Below, one piece after another: positions 5,300 through 10,738 of a stretch of 10,770 bases of DNA. Source of the stretch: a candidate division WWE3 bacterium RIFCSPLOWO2_12_FULL_36_10. Its GTDB lineage: Bacteria > Patescibacteriota > WWE3 > UBA101185 > UBA10185. Position numbers and translations under genes: made by a program. The stretch is taken from positions 1 through 10,770 of the forward strand of contig MEVN01000047.1 of the NCBI GenBank assembly GCA_001772985.1, in the 5' to 3' direction. The notes beneath the pieces were generated by a model. It saw only the letters and a list, made by a program, of their open reading frames with translations, did not search any database and had not been told where the DNA came from. How positions within the stretch are numbered: position 1 is the stretch's first letter; each line of letters starts with the position of its first letter.

Positions 5300-5629
5300 T
5301 CAATTTTCGGAGATTCCTTGATATAAAGTAATACCGGTGACTCCCGCCAAACCCCATAAAAATGGTAACCAAATTGGAAAGTTTATTAATTCTGGAGTTG
5401 CGTAAGACCACGGACCTCCAAACATTAGAACACTCTCGGCTCCAGCACCTATAAAACCAATGAGTACGAACATAAAAATCTCTCTCCTAATAGGGGAAAG
5501 TTTCGCCTTAATAAACGCTAATACAATAAGCAAAGTTATCAATAAATAGGGGATTCTCCAGAAAAAGAAAACTACGAAAATTGCTAACAGTATTATCGAA
5601 ACAGAAACCATCAATTTCTTTTTATTCAT
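5300..5629 (-). CDS. Four-helix membrane protein with Trp-rich motif
   Basis: A 109-aa integral membrane protein with about four hydrophobic segments (residues 6-24, 27-41, 50-66 and 86-105). The C-terminal half holds a distinctive set of residues: E65, then GGPWSY (71-76), P79, and FPIWLPFLWG (84-93). This E...PWSY...P-IWLP-LWG pattern recalls uncharacterised membrane proteins, but I cannot name the family. It converges on the protease gene with an 18-nt gap, and diverges from the ABC-F gene through overlapping promoters. The ATG at 5629 is 6 nt downstream of an extended -10 (TGTTATCAT, 5636-5644) and has no Shine-Dalgarno. Function unknown. Confidence 0.7.
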   Translation of the reverse strand: MNKKKLMVSVSIILLAIFVVFFFWRIPYLLITLLIVLAFIKAKLSPIRREIFMFVLIGFIGAGAESVLMFGGPWSYATPELINFPIWLPFLWGLAGVTGITLYQGISEN

Positions 5630-5635
5630 AAAATA

Positions 5636-5644
5636 ATGATAACA
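5636..5644 (-). promoter_or_regulatory. Extended -10 promoter of the 109-aa membrane protein
   Basis: TGTTATCAT, with the hexamer TATCAT at 5636-5641, 6 nt before the ATG at 5629. The hexamer coincides with the likely -35 of the divergent ABC-F gene, so the two promoters share DNA and may exclude each other. Confidence 0.55.
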
Positions 5645-5665
5645 CGACGGGTAAGGTGGTATATT
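5636..5665 (+). promoter_or_regulatory. Promoter of the ABC-F gene
   Basis: -10 TATATT (5660-5665) lies 6 nt before the ATG at 5672. A weak -35 ATGATA (5636-5641) is 18 nt upstream. No Shine-Dalgarno, so the mRNA is predicted to be leaderless. Confidence 0.5.
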
Positions 5666-5671
5666 AGCTAG

Positions 5672-7117
5672 ATGATTACAGCAAATAACCTTACAAAAAC
5701 ATACGGAGACCGCGAACTTATAACTAACGTTAGCTTTAAAATAGGCAATGGAAGAAAAATAGGTTTAGTTGGTAAAAATGGATGTGGCAAAACAACTCTC
5801 TTTAAAATCTTAAATGGAACGGAGGAATTATCTGACGGTAATTTAGAAATACGCAATGAAATTCTTGGATACTTACCTCAAGAATTTAATTTCCCAAAAG
5901 AATTGGCGGGAGAATACTTAGAGAAAAAATTAGATTCAAAATGGGACTTTTATAAAATTGATTCATTGGCATCAAAACTAAAATTCAAAGGCTTCGATCC
6001 TTACCAACCAGTACATACAATGAGCGAAGGCCAAAAAATGAAACTAAAACTTATCGAATCTTTGCTCGAAGATCCAACTACACTTTTTATAGACGAGCCT
6101 ACAAATCATTTAGATATAGAGGGAATTATGTGGTTTGAAGAATATATAAAACATTTAGATATAACAGTAATGATGATATCCCATGATAGGTCTTTCCTAA
6201 ATCATACTGTCGATGAAATCTGGGAAATTGATAAGCAACAGATATTTAGATTTGTAGGGGATTATGACAACTACAAAGAAGAGAAGCTCAAACTAATTGA
6301 TAAATGGGATCAGGAGTATATTTTGTTTCTAAAAAAGAAAGCGCAACTTGAAACATTACTTGAGAATGTGCGAAAAATTAAGGGCGGTAAAAAAAGAGGC
6401 AAGGCTGTTGAGGCAGCTAAAAAGAGGATTAAAAGAGAGGTTGAGGGAAACAAAAAAGAGAAGTACACAACAAAGAAAGTTAAAAATATTGAATTTGATA
6501 CAAAGGTACCTGAAAGTAAACTTATGATTAGATTCGGAAATATTTCAAAATCATATGGTAAAAGAGAAGTGTTTAACAACTTAAACTTTGAGTTAAGAGG
6601 GAAAGAGAAAATTTGGTTATATGGACCAAACGGAGCTGGAAAAAGCACAATCGTAAAAATAATAATGGGAATAGAACAGCCTTCTTCCGGAAATTTAAAG
6701 CTCGGGGAAAATATAAGAGTTGGATACTTCTCACAAGTACAAACTAACCTAACTTCCGAAAATATTTTATTGGAGGAATTTATAGAAAAAACCGGAATCT
6801 ACTTTGGTGAAGCGTTTGGGTATTTAAATAAGTTTTTGTTTGATAAAAAATCGGTTCAAAAAAGAGTGTGGCAATTAAGCCCTGGAGAAAAGGCCAGATT
6901 TGCTTTTGCAATCTTCGCATGTAAAGATTACGACTTATTGGTATTAGATGAGCCGGACAATCACTTGGATATAGAAACCAAAGAAGTTATTGAAAAAAGT
7001 TTAAATGAATTTAAAGGAACCTTACTGCTTATTTCTCATGACAGGTACTTTGTTGAAATGATAGGCGTTGATAAAGTGCTCAATTTAAGTGATGGTGAGA
7101 TTAAAGAAGTTGTTTAG
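5672..7117 (+). CDS. ABC-F family ATPase (ribosome-associated type)
   Basis: A 481-aa protein of two fused ABC ATPase domains with no membrane segments: the ABC-F class, whose members bind the ribosomal E site to rescue stalled translation, tune translation or give antibiotic resistance. Domain 1: Walker A GKNGCGKTT (34-42), signature MSEGQ (117-121), Walker B LFIDEP (138-143), H-loop H171. Domain 2: Walker A GPNGAGKST (318-326), signature LSPGE (402-406), Walker B LLVLDEP (422-428), H-loop H456. Both catalytic glutamates (DEP) are kept. The linker (about 205-280) is strongly basic and helical, the part that reaches the peptidyl-transferase centre in this family. At 481 aa it is shorter than the usual 520-640 and lacks an obvious arm insertion, so the subfamily is uncertain. 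Its TAG touches the 3' end of tRNA-Ser(CGA) on the other strand. Confidence 0.93.
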   Translation: MITANNLTKTYGDRELITNVSFKIGNGRKIGLVGKNGCGKTTLFKILNGTEELSDGNLEIRNEILGYLPQEFNFPKELAGEYLEKKLDSKWDFYKIDSLASKLKFKGFDPYQPVHTMSEGQKMKLKLIESLLEDPTTLFIDEPTNHLDIEGIMWFEEYIKHLDITVMMISHDRSFLNHTVDEIWEIDKQQIFRFVGDYDNYKEEKLKLIDKWDQEYILFLKKKAQLETLLENVRKIKGGKKRGKAVEAAKKRIKREVEGNKKEKYTTKKVKNIEFDTKVPESKLMIRFGNISKSYGKREVFNNLNFELRGKEKIWLYGPNGAGKSTIVKIIMGIEQPSSGNLKLGENIRVGYFSQVQTNLTSENILLEEFIEKTGIYFGEAFGYLNKFLFDKKSVQKRVWQLSPGEKARFAFAIFACKDYDLLVLDEPDNHLDIETKEVIEKSLNEFKGTLLLISHDRYFVEMIGVDKVLNLSDGEIKEVV

Positions 7118-7208
7118 TGGCGGAGGGGATGGGATTCGAACCCATGTGTAGGTTGCCCCACGCTTGGTTTTCGAGACCAGCCCGGTATGACCGCTTCGGT
7201 ACCCCTCC
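7118..7208 (-). tRNA. tRNA-Ser (anticodon CGA)
   Basis: A 91-nt type II tRNA. Acceptor GGAGGGG pairs with CCCCTCC, followed by G73 and an encoded CCA. The anticodon loop CTCGAAA gives anticodon CGA, which reads UCG. The anticodon stem CTGGT/ACCAA has one C-A mismatch at its base. A long variable arm and T arm (TGGG-TTCGAAT-CCCA) are present. The 3' end is directly adjacent to the ABC-F stop codon (7115-7117), so the converging transcripts overlap. Confidence 0.94.
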
Positions 7209-7215
7209 AATGGGT

Positions 7216-7224
7216 ATTTTACCA
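7216..7224 (-). promoter_or_regulatory. Extended -10 promoter of tRNA-Ser(CGA)
   Basis: TGGTAAAAT, with the hexamer TAAAAT at 7216-7221, ends 7 nt before the mature tRNA 5' end, so the primary transcript would have almost no 5' leader. It is back to back with the promoter of the alkyltransferase-like gene, only 10 bp away. Confidence 0.55.
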
Positions 7225-7234
7225 AACATCACGA

Positions 7235-7240
7235 TATAAT
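7235..7240 (+). promoter_or_regulatory. -10 box of the alkyltransferase-like gene
   Basis: TATAAT, identical to consensus, exactly 6 nt before the ATG at 7247. No clear -35. The position fixes the start codon and predicts a leaderless mRNA. Confidence 0.55.
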
Positions 7241-7246
7241 ACTGGA

Positions 7247-7558
7247 ATGTCAAAAATCTCAGATACTGTTTTAAACATTGTCGGCTCAATTCCAAAAGGC
7301 AAAGTTGCAAGCTACGGACAGGTTGCGTTAATGGCTGGATTTCCAAGAGGAGCAAGGCGGGTTGGATGGATCTTGCATCAACTTGGCGATAACTCTCCTT
7401 GGTGGCGCATAATTAATAATTCGGGAAGAATTAGCACAAGTTGTCTTGAACACACGGCTTTACTTCAAAAAGAATTACTTATAAATGAAGGGGTAAGGGT
7501 AACTAACAAACTTAAAATTGATATTGAAAAATACAGATACAGACCAAATAGCAACTAG
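7247..7558 (+). CDS. Alkyltransferase-like protein (MGMT-fold, no acceptor cysteine)
   Basis: A 103-aa protein equal to the C-terminal DNA-binding domain of O6-methylguanine-DNA methyltransferase. GKVASYGQVA (18-27) holds the Tyr that contacts DNA, and GARRVGWIL (35-43) carries the arginine finger. The active-site motif PCHRV is replaced by PWWRI (51-55): Trp52 stands where the alkyl-accepting Cys should be and Trp53 replaces His. Without the Cys it cannot remove the alkyl group. Alkyltransferase-like proteins (usually PWHR) bind O6-alkylguanine and pass the lesion to nucleotide excision repair, the likely role here. The start at 7247 is chosen because TATAAT lies 6 nt upstream; a longer frame from 7187 would run through the tRNA gene. 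Confidence 0.88.
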   Translation: MSKISDTVLNIVGSIPKGKVASYGQVALMAGFPRGARRVGWILHQLGDNSPWWRIINNSGRISTSCLEHTALLQKELLINEGVRVTNKLKIDIEKYRYRPNSN

Positions 7559-7680
7559 TTACTTTTTCTTCTTCTTCTTGAAGATGAAAAATAATATAAA
7601 TCCTCCAGCAAGTAAAGTTGCGAGTAAGGCGTTTCTAAGATTATTATTTCCTTCTGTAGAAGTCGAGGTTCCTAGCTACC
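7559..7680 (-). pseudogene. Relic of a surface-protein C-terminal anchor
   Basis: An open frame without a start codon encodes about 37 residues: GTSTSTEGNNNLRNALL, then a hydrophobic helix (ATLLAGGFILFFIF) and a tail of six lysines before TAA at 7559-7561. This is the typical end of a cell-surface protein: Ser/Thr/Asn-rich linker, membrane helix, basic stop-transfer tail. No LPXTG motif is seen. Upstream the frame is closed by TAG, and the rest of the 7681-7786 gap shows no coding sense, so only the 3' end of a former gene appears to remain. It ends directly against the alkyltransferase-like gene's stop codon. Confidence 0.4.
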
Positions 7681-7771
7681 GAGACCAATATATCTTATAT
7701 TTTCATGTTGTCAATATCCCGTATATCTACATGAATTATACAACGAAATTATTTTTTATTATAAAAAAGTT

Positions 7772-7777
7772 TATACT
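7772..7777 (+). promoter_or_regulatory. Possible -10 box of the half-MFS gene
   Basis: TATACT, 9 nt before the ATG at 7787. No good -35 was found. No Shine-Dalgarno lies in the gap. Confidence 0.35.
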
Positions 7778-7786
7778 ATGTAAAAT

Positions 7787-8350
7787 ATGCCAAATAAAAC
7801 TCTCAAAACTTTATTTTTATACAATGGGATTTTTGTTTTAGCCGGAAGCCTTCTTGGTCCTTTATATACAATTTTCGTAGTATCTTTGAATAAAGGGATT
7901 TTCTCAATTAGCGTTTCGTGGGCAACATTTCTGTTTTCAACAACAATATTTACACTTGTAATGTCCAGATTAAAAGATAGATTGGTGAATAAAAGGATTT
8001 TACTATCTGCGGGCCTTGTTGTGAGAGTGCTATGCTGGCTGTCATTTATCTTTATTACTAATATGTGGCAATTGATCCTAATACAGTTTTTTCTAGGTAT
8101 TGGAGAAGCTCTTGGTACTCCCGCATTCGATGCAATTTTTGCTGAACATCTAGATAAAAATAGGCATCTTACAGATTATTCCGATTGGAAAGTTCTTTCT
8201 AATGGCGGGCTGGTCGTGGGGACTCTTGTGGGGGGCTTGATTGTTTCTTATTTTGGATTTAAGATCTTATTTTTGATTATGTCTCAACTAGCACTCGTTG
8301 CTTTTTTTGGTACTATTTTTAATCGTCAGCTAGACAAAACGAGTTCATAA
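7787..8350 (+). CDS. Half-length MFS transporter-like protein (six helices)
   Basis: A 187-aa integral membrane protein with about six helices (residues 9-31, 40-59, 70-91, 94-116, 136-156 and 158-177). Between helices 2 and 3 is SRLKDRLVNKRILL (60-73), placed like MFS motif A (GxLaDrxGrkxxl). Between helices 4 and 5, GEALGTPAFDAIFAEHLD (106-123) resembles the MFS loop of drug and sugar efflux members. A usual MFS carrier has 12 helices in two such halves, so this is one half. It stops cleanly at TAA with nothing MFS-like after it. It may work as a homodimer or be a remnant; similar short proteins, as I recall, are common in Patescibacteria. Substrate unknown. Confidence 0.75.
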   Translation: MPNKTLKTLFLYNGIFVLAGSLLGPLYTIFVVSLNKGIFSISVSWATFLFSTTIFTLVMSRLKDRLVNKRILLSAGLVVRVLCWLSFIFITNMWQLILIQFFLGIGEALGTPAFDAIFAEHLDKNRHLTDYSDWKVLSNGGLVVGTLVGGLIVSYFGFKILFLIMSQLALVAFFGTIFNRQLDKTSS

Positions 8351-8351
8351 C

Positions 8352-8591
8352 TTATTTCTTAAATAAAAGGATCAAAAGACGAATCGGCAACACTACAACA
8401 AGCATTACTAATGAGACTAGAAGTAACAGTATGGAAAGGGCGGAAAGCAGTTTAGGCGCAAAACTTAAAACGTCGGGAAAATTCGAGGTACTTTTCACAG
8501 CTATCAAAAATAAGTTAATTACAACCCAAATAGCTAAAAAAATAAGGGTTAGAGTTAAGTACTTTAATAAAATCTTGCGTTTATCCCGCAC
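8352..8591 (-). CDS. Small two-helix membrane protein
   Basis: A 79-aa, very hydrophobic protein: a basic N-terminus (RDKRK), a helix at about 10-31, a short polar loop (KSTSNFPD), then a long hydrophobic stretch at 44-77 ending in two lysines. There are no cysteines and no recognisable family. The start is a GTG at 8591. It is supported by TGATATAAT (8598-8606), whose hexamer lies 6 nt upstream, and by the lack of any better start. It converges on the half-MFS gene with a 1-nt gap, and lies 22 nt downstream of the 59-aa ORF on the same strand, so some transcription from vapBC-2 may also reach it. Confidence 0.65.
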   Translation of the reverse strand: MRDKRKILLKYLTLTLIFLAIWVVINLFLIAVKSTSNFPDVLSFAPKLLSALSILLLLVSLVMLVVVLPIRLLILLFKK

Positions 8592-8597
8592 TACAAA

Positions 8598-8606
8598 ATT
8601 ATATCA
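8598..8606 (-). promoter_or_regulatory. Extended -10 promoter of the 79-aa membrane protein
   Basis: TGATATAAT, with a consensus hexamer at 8598-8603, exactly 6 nt before the GTG at 8591. No clear -35, which the TGn extension may make up for. Confidence 0.55.
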
Positions 8607-8613
8607 GGAGCCA

Positions 8614-8793
8614 TCAATCATTCCTAGCAACTCTTTCCATAACTGAATTTAAATTCCATGCTACTGCCCAACCGTATTTATTAACTATTTGTGACATCGT
8701 AGTTGCGTAAGTTAAAGGTATTATGATTTTCTGTACATCAGGGTGTTGTAAAGGCTGTTCAACTTTATCGGATATTTCTAATCTATCTGTCAT
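8614..8793 (-). CDS. 59-aa protein, third gene of the second vapBC operon
   Basis: A frame of 59 codons starts inside the last codons of vapC (11-nt overlap) with an ATG preceded by AAGG 6 nt upstream (8800-8803), and ends in TGA at 8614-8616. The protein reads MTDRLEISDKVEQPLQHP, then a middle part with KIIIPLTYATTMSQIVNKYGWAV, and ends MERVARND. It is mostly helical with no cysteines or membrane segment. I do not recognise it. The overlap with vapC and the ribosome binding site argue that it is real and co-expressed with the toxin-antitoxin pair, perhaps as an accessory factor. It could also be an unrelated gene that uses the same promoter. Confidence 0.6.
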   Translation of the reverse strand: MTDRLEISDKVEQPLQHPDVQKIIIPLTYATTMSQIVNKYGWAVAWNLNSVMERVARND

Positions 8794-9247
8794 ATAATGC
8801 CTTAGGTTCTACTCTCTTCACCCCAAGTTTATCAAAATCTACATCATAAGACACTATCGTCCAAGCCTTCTTTGTTTTATTTAAACCAGAGCATATAAGA
8901 CAATCAATATATTTTACATTATGCGTCTTATATAAATCTAAAGCTTTTGTACCATCCAAATTCTCAGCAAACATCAATCCGTTTAAGTTGATAATGCTTT
9001 CTAGTGATTTAACAACGTCAACTTTCCCTAGTTTATAAAACGAGGAAAGCGTCCAAACAACCTCTGCTAAAACTAAGCTTGAGCTATACGCTTTAAAACG
9101 GTTATTTTTTATTCCTTCAAGAAATGTGAGAACATCGGTATATGTTTTGTCGTCGTCGTTTATTAGTGCGCGAAGAAATATATTTGTATCAACAAAGTAT
9201 GCTTTTTCTTTTTTAGGCACGGGAGTAGCCTTTTTCAAAACTTTCAC
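8783..9247 (-). CDS. vapC: VapC-type PIN-domain toxin (second vapBC locus)
   Basis: A 154-aa PIN-domain RNase toxin. Active-site acids: D20 in FVDTN, E62 in LAEVVW, D115 in YIDCL and D135 in SYDVD, so all four are present. A basic N-terminal extension (KVLKKATPVPKKEK) precedes the first strand and is longer than in the vapC at 691-1092. The start is GTG (9245-9247), overlapping vapB by 35 nt. It differs enough from the first VapC (YKLGKVDVVKSLE against YKLSKEDVIEKLE in the same helix) to be a separate system, but the two are clearly related. Its end overlaps a 59-aa ORF. Confidence 0.9.
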   Translation of the reverse strand: MKVLKKATPVPKKEKAYFVDTNIFLRALINDDDKTYTDVLTFLEGIKNNRFKAYSSSLVLAEVVWTLSSFYKLGKVDVVKSLESIINLNGLMFAENLDGTKALDLYKTHNVKYIDCLICSGLNKTKKAWTIVSYDVDFDKLGVKRVEPKALYDR

Positions 9248-9452
9248 GTGCGTTTAAAATATTGTACGGTCTTTTAACTTTAGTTTTTAAAAAACCTGCG
9301 ATAGTTAATATATCGGATGTAGGTGATATCTTTATGTGATCCTTTTCCACCTCAATAGTAACCTTCTGTCGTATTTTAATATTAAGTTTATTTCTAGCGC
9401 TTTTTGGCAACGTAATTTGGCCTTTTTGCGTTACAGTACTAGTATAAGTCAT
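9213..9452 (-). CDS. vapB: VapB-type AbrB/SpoVT-family antitoxin (second vapBC locus)
   Basis: A 79-aa antitoxin when started at the ATG 9450-9452. STVTQKGQITLPKSARNKLN (5-24) is the AbrB/SpoVT swapped-hairpin DNA-binding domain; the rest, ending ARESFEKGYSRA, should bind VapC. A longer frame opens at 9488, but its first codons would lie inside the -35 and -10 boxes and it would push the conserved domain inward, so the inner ATG is preferred. With this start the -10 TATCAT ends 6 nt upstream and the mRNA is leaderless. The TxTQKGQ(I/V)T(I/L)P core closely matches the first VapB, so both may recognise similar DNA. Confidence 0.88.
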   Translation of the reverse strand: MTYTSTVTQKGQITLPKSARNKLNIKIRQKVTIEVEKDHIKISPTSDILTIAGFLKTKVKRPYNILNARESFEKGYSRA

Positions 9453-9458
9453 GCTCGC

Positions 9459-9491
9459 ATGATACGGTATTACTTGTTGTATTGTCAATAC
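9459..9491 (-). promoter_or_regulatory. vapBC-2 promoter with operator
   Basis: -35 TTGACA (9483-9488), 18-nt spacer, -10 TATCAT (9459-9464), then 6 nt to the ATG at 9452. The palindrome GTATTGTCAATAC (9479-9491) covers the -35, and GTATTAC (9467-9473) lies in the spacer. The same heptamer GTATTAC is used at the first vapBC promoter. Confidence 0.7.
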
Positions 9492-9555
9492 ACTACTAGT
9501 TTGAAATACCGTTAATAGTGGTAATATTTTTAAAGTAAATCAAGCAGTCGTGTTT

Positions 9556-9717
9556 CTAAGCGCCCAACAGTTTTAGAAGCATCTGTTCGGTTGATATTCT
9601 ACGCATATCGCGGTGCGTCAAACAGCTCTGAAGGCAGTCTAATATAATATCCTCGGCATGCTTTAATGCTTCTCGTCCGGTTGCTATTTCATCACTATCG
9701 AGTGTTTCATCTGTCAT
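9556..9717 (-). CDS. 53-aa acidic protein of unknown function
   Basis: A frame of 53 codons: MTDETLDSDEIATGREALKH, then AEDIILDCLQSCLTHRDMRR, ending EQMLLKLLGA, TAG at 9556-9558. It has an acidic N-terminus and two predicted amphipathic helices, with Cys at 28 and 32. There is no membrane helix or known motif. Evidence that it is a gene: TATTAT (9724-9729) lies exactly 6 nt before the ATG, as at other genes in this window. It is the only coding content in the 9489-9810 stretch. It diverges from the 114-aa gene and lies upstream of vapBC-2 on the same strand. Confidence 0.45.
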   Translation of the reverse strand: MTDETLDSDEIATGREALKHAEDIILDCLQSCLTHRDMRRISTEQMLLKLLGA

Positions 9718-9723
9718 AAGAGA

Positions 9724-9729
9724 ATAATA
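9724..9729 (-). promoter_or_regulatory. -10 box of the 53-aa ORF
   Basis: TATTAT, one mismatch from consensus, 6 nt before the ATG at 9717. The -35 is weak or absent. Confidence 0.4.
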
Positions 9730-9765
9730 ACATGGTGCTAAATAAACCTAATAATTTGACATGCG

Positions 9766-9802
9766 TGCTAAAATTACGTTGGTTAAATCATCCCGCAGGA
9801 GG
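9766..9802 (+). promoter_or_regulatory. Extended -10 and strong Shine-Dalgarno of the 114-aa gene
   Basis: TGCTAAAAT (9766-9774) is an extended -10; a TTGACA at 9756-9761 lies too close to pair with it. AGGAGG (9797-9802), 8 nt before the ATG, is the only full Shine-Dalgarno seen at a gene start in this window. The expected 5' leader is about 30 nt, unlike the leaderless genes around it. Confidence 0.55.
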
Positions 9803-9810
9803 AGAAAGAA

Positions 9811-10155
9811 ATGTTAGACGGAATCTGGAGAGTATTTAAAGACGAAGGTTTTGCTTTAACCTTGCTTGGAACTTTTCAAACAACTACTGGTAACGATGTA
9901 CTCCAATTAGACTGGAGAGCTGCACGAAAAATTTCGGTTGGCTGCGTCTTGGTAATGTTTGAGACCCATTCGAAAAAAAGATGGACGGTTCGTGTAACTG
10001 GGATACGCAAAGACAAAACCGAATTCTTTGACTTATTTCCAGAAACTACTGCTGAAAGATGGAAGAGGTTTTTGGCTAGAATTCTTGGAAGGGAAGATGT
10101 TTATTTTAATATCGAGAAGATTGGAGATTACGTGACACAAGAATCTGTAACATAA
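9811..10155 (+). CDS. 114-aa protein of unknown function
   Basis: A soluble 114-aa protein with no signal peptide or membrane segment. The middle (about 18-65) alternates short hydrophobic strands (ALTLLGTFQ, VGCVLVMFE, WTVRVTGI) like a small beta barrel. After it come a helix (AERWKRFLARIL, 81-92) and a final strand (DVYFNIEKI). I do not recognise the family. A strong Shine-Dalgarno (AGGAGG, 8 nt) fixes the ATG, and a good intrinsic terminator follows 21 nt after the stop, so it is a complete single-gene unit with its own signals, perhaps well expressed. Being the only gene here with the classic signals, it may be a recent arrival or simply need high translation. Confidence 0.7.
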   Translation: MLDGIWRVFKDEGFALTLLGTFQTTTGNDVLQLDWRAARKISVGCVLVMFETHSKKRWTVRVTGIRKDKTEFFDLFPETTAERWKRFLARILGREDVYFNIEKIGDYVTQESVT

Positions 10156-10176
10156 CGACGCTTTTGTTTTGCAACT

Positions 10177-10209
10177 CAGGTTGATTAGGAAACTTCTCAA
10201 CCTGTTTTT
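10177..10209 (+). terminator. Intrinsic terminator after the 114-aa gene
   Basis: Eight-base stem CAGGTTGA (10177-10184) with TCAACCTG (10197-10204), a 12-nt loop, then TTTTT (10205-10209). It is the only clear Rho-independent terminator seen in the window. Confidence 0.8.
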
Positions 10210-10260
10210 ATATTCATTTGGTGGATCATTCTGGACTATGCTGGAAACGTTAAAGTTACT

Positions 10261-10635
10261 TTAATTTTTGCTTAAGCGGTATATTGCGTAGTAATTAGGT
10301 ATGGAGATAGCAACACCAAGTAGTAACTCTACTCCATTGGTAATAACTTCCGACGAAAGCCAACTTGGTAGAGGTAATACGGTTTTAATTGGTGTAAATG
10401 CCCACATAATGTCAAAAACAGTACTAAAAATCAAAAACCAGAAAAAAATATTCCAAAAACTAGGCTTGAGAATTTTCTTTTTGTAAACATATGCATATAA
10501 ACCTAATAGCAGTATGATGCTGCCAACAATTTCAATCCAACTAGCGAGAGACCATGTTTGCATTCTTCCGTAAGCAAACACAAGCCCTAATACTGACATA
10601 ACTAGTATTATCCAAAAATATACTTTCCACCACAT
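10261..10635 (-). CDS. Four-helix membrane protein of unknown function
   Basis: A 124-aa integral membrane protein with four hydrophobic helices (about residues 4-21, 33-51, 59-80 and 98-117). It is rich in Trp and Tyr, with a basic loop YKKKILK (51-57) between helices 2 and 3 that points this loop to the cytoplasm, and a Pro-rich outer loop (TPIKTVLPLPSW, 81-92). E103 lies within helix 4. There is no recognisable family or motif. The start ATG at 10635 fits a promoter with TTGACT (10665-10670), 17 nt, GAACAT (10642-10647), then 6 nt. The hexamer is poor, but the spacing matches the rest of the window. It converges on the terminator of the 114-aa gene. Confidence 0.7.
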   Translation of the reverse strand: MWWKVYFWIILVMSVLGLVFAYGRMQTWSLASWIEIVGSIILLLGLYAYVYKKKILKPSFWNIFFWFLIFSTVFDIMWAFTPIKTVLPLPSWLSSEVITNGVELLLGVAISIPNYYAIYRLSKN

Positions 10636-10641
10636 ATTACT

Positions 10642-10670
10642 ATGTTCGTATAATTTAGTTTGAAAGTCAA
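10642..10670 (-). promoter_or_regulatory. Possible promoter of the four-helix protein
   Basis: -35 TTGACT (10665-10670), 17-nt spacer, a weak -10 GAACAT (10642-10647), 6 nt to the ATG. The -10 matches consensus at only three of six bases, so this rests on spacing and the good -35. Confidence 0.3.
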
Positions 10671-10738
10671 GTAATGAACTGCAAAAGACTTATTCGCTAG
10701 GAAATATTGCGGTAAAAAATGAACAACTAATCGTGCTA

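Noticed and set aside
6310..6648. 112-codon open frame on the minus strand
   Set aside because: Antisense shadow of the ABC-F linker and second ATPase domain; the Phe/Leu/Ser-rich composition is the complement of lysine-rich coding.
7187..7246. Upstream start for the alkyltransferase-like gene
   Set aside because: It would run through the 5' part of tRNA-Ser(CGA) and the promoter; TATAAT 6 nt before 7247 marks the true start.
7518..7841. 107-codon plus-strand frame bridging the alkyltransferase-like and half-MFS genes
   Set aside because: It overlaps the ends of two well-supported genes in another frame and its product looks like translated AT-rich spacer.
9453..9488. Upstream start for the second vapB (12 extra residues)
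   Set aside because: These codons coincide with the -35 and -10 boxes, and the AbrB domain would be displaced; the ATG at 9452 fits the promoter geometry.
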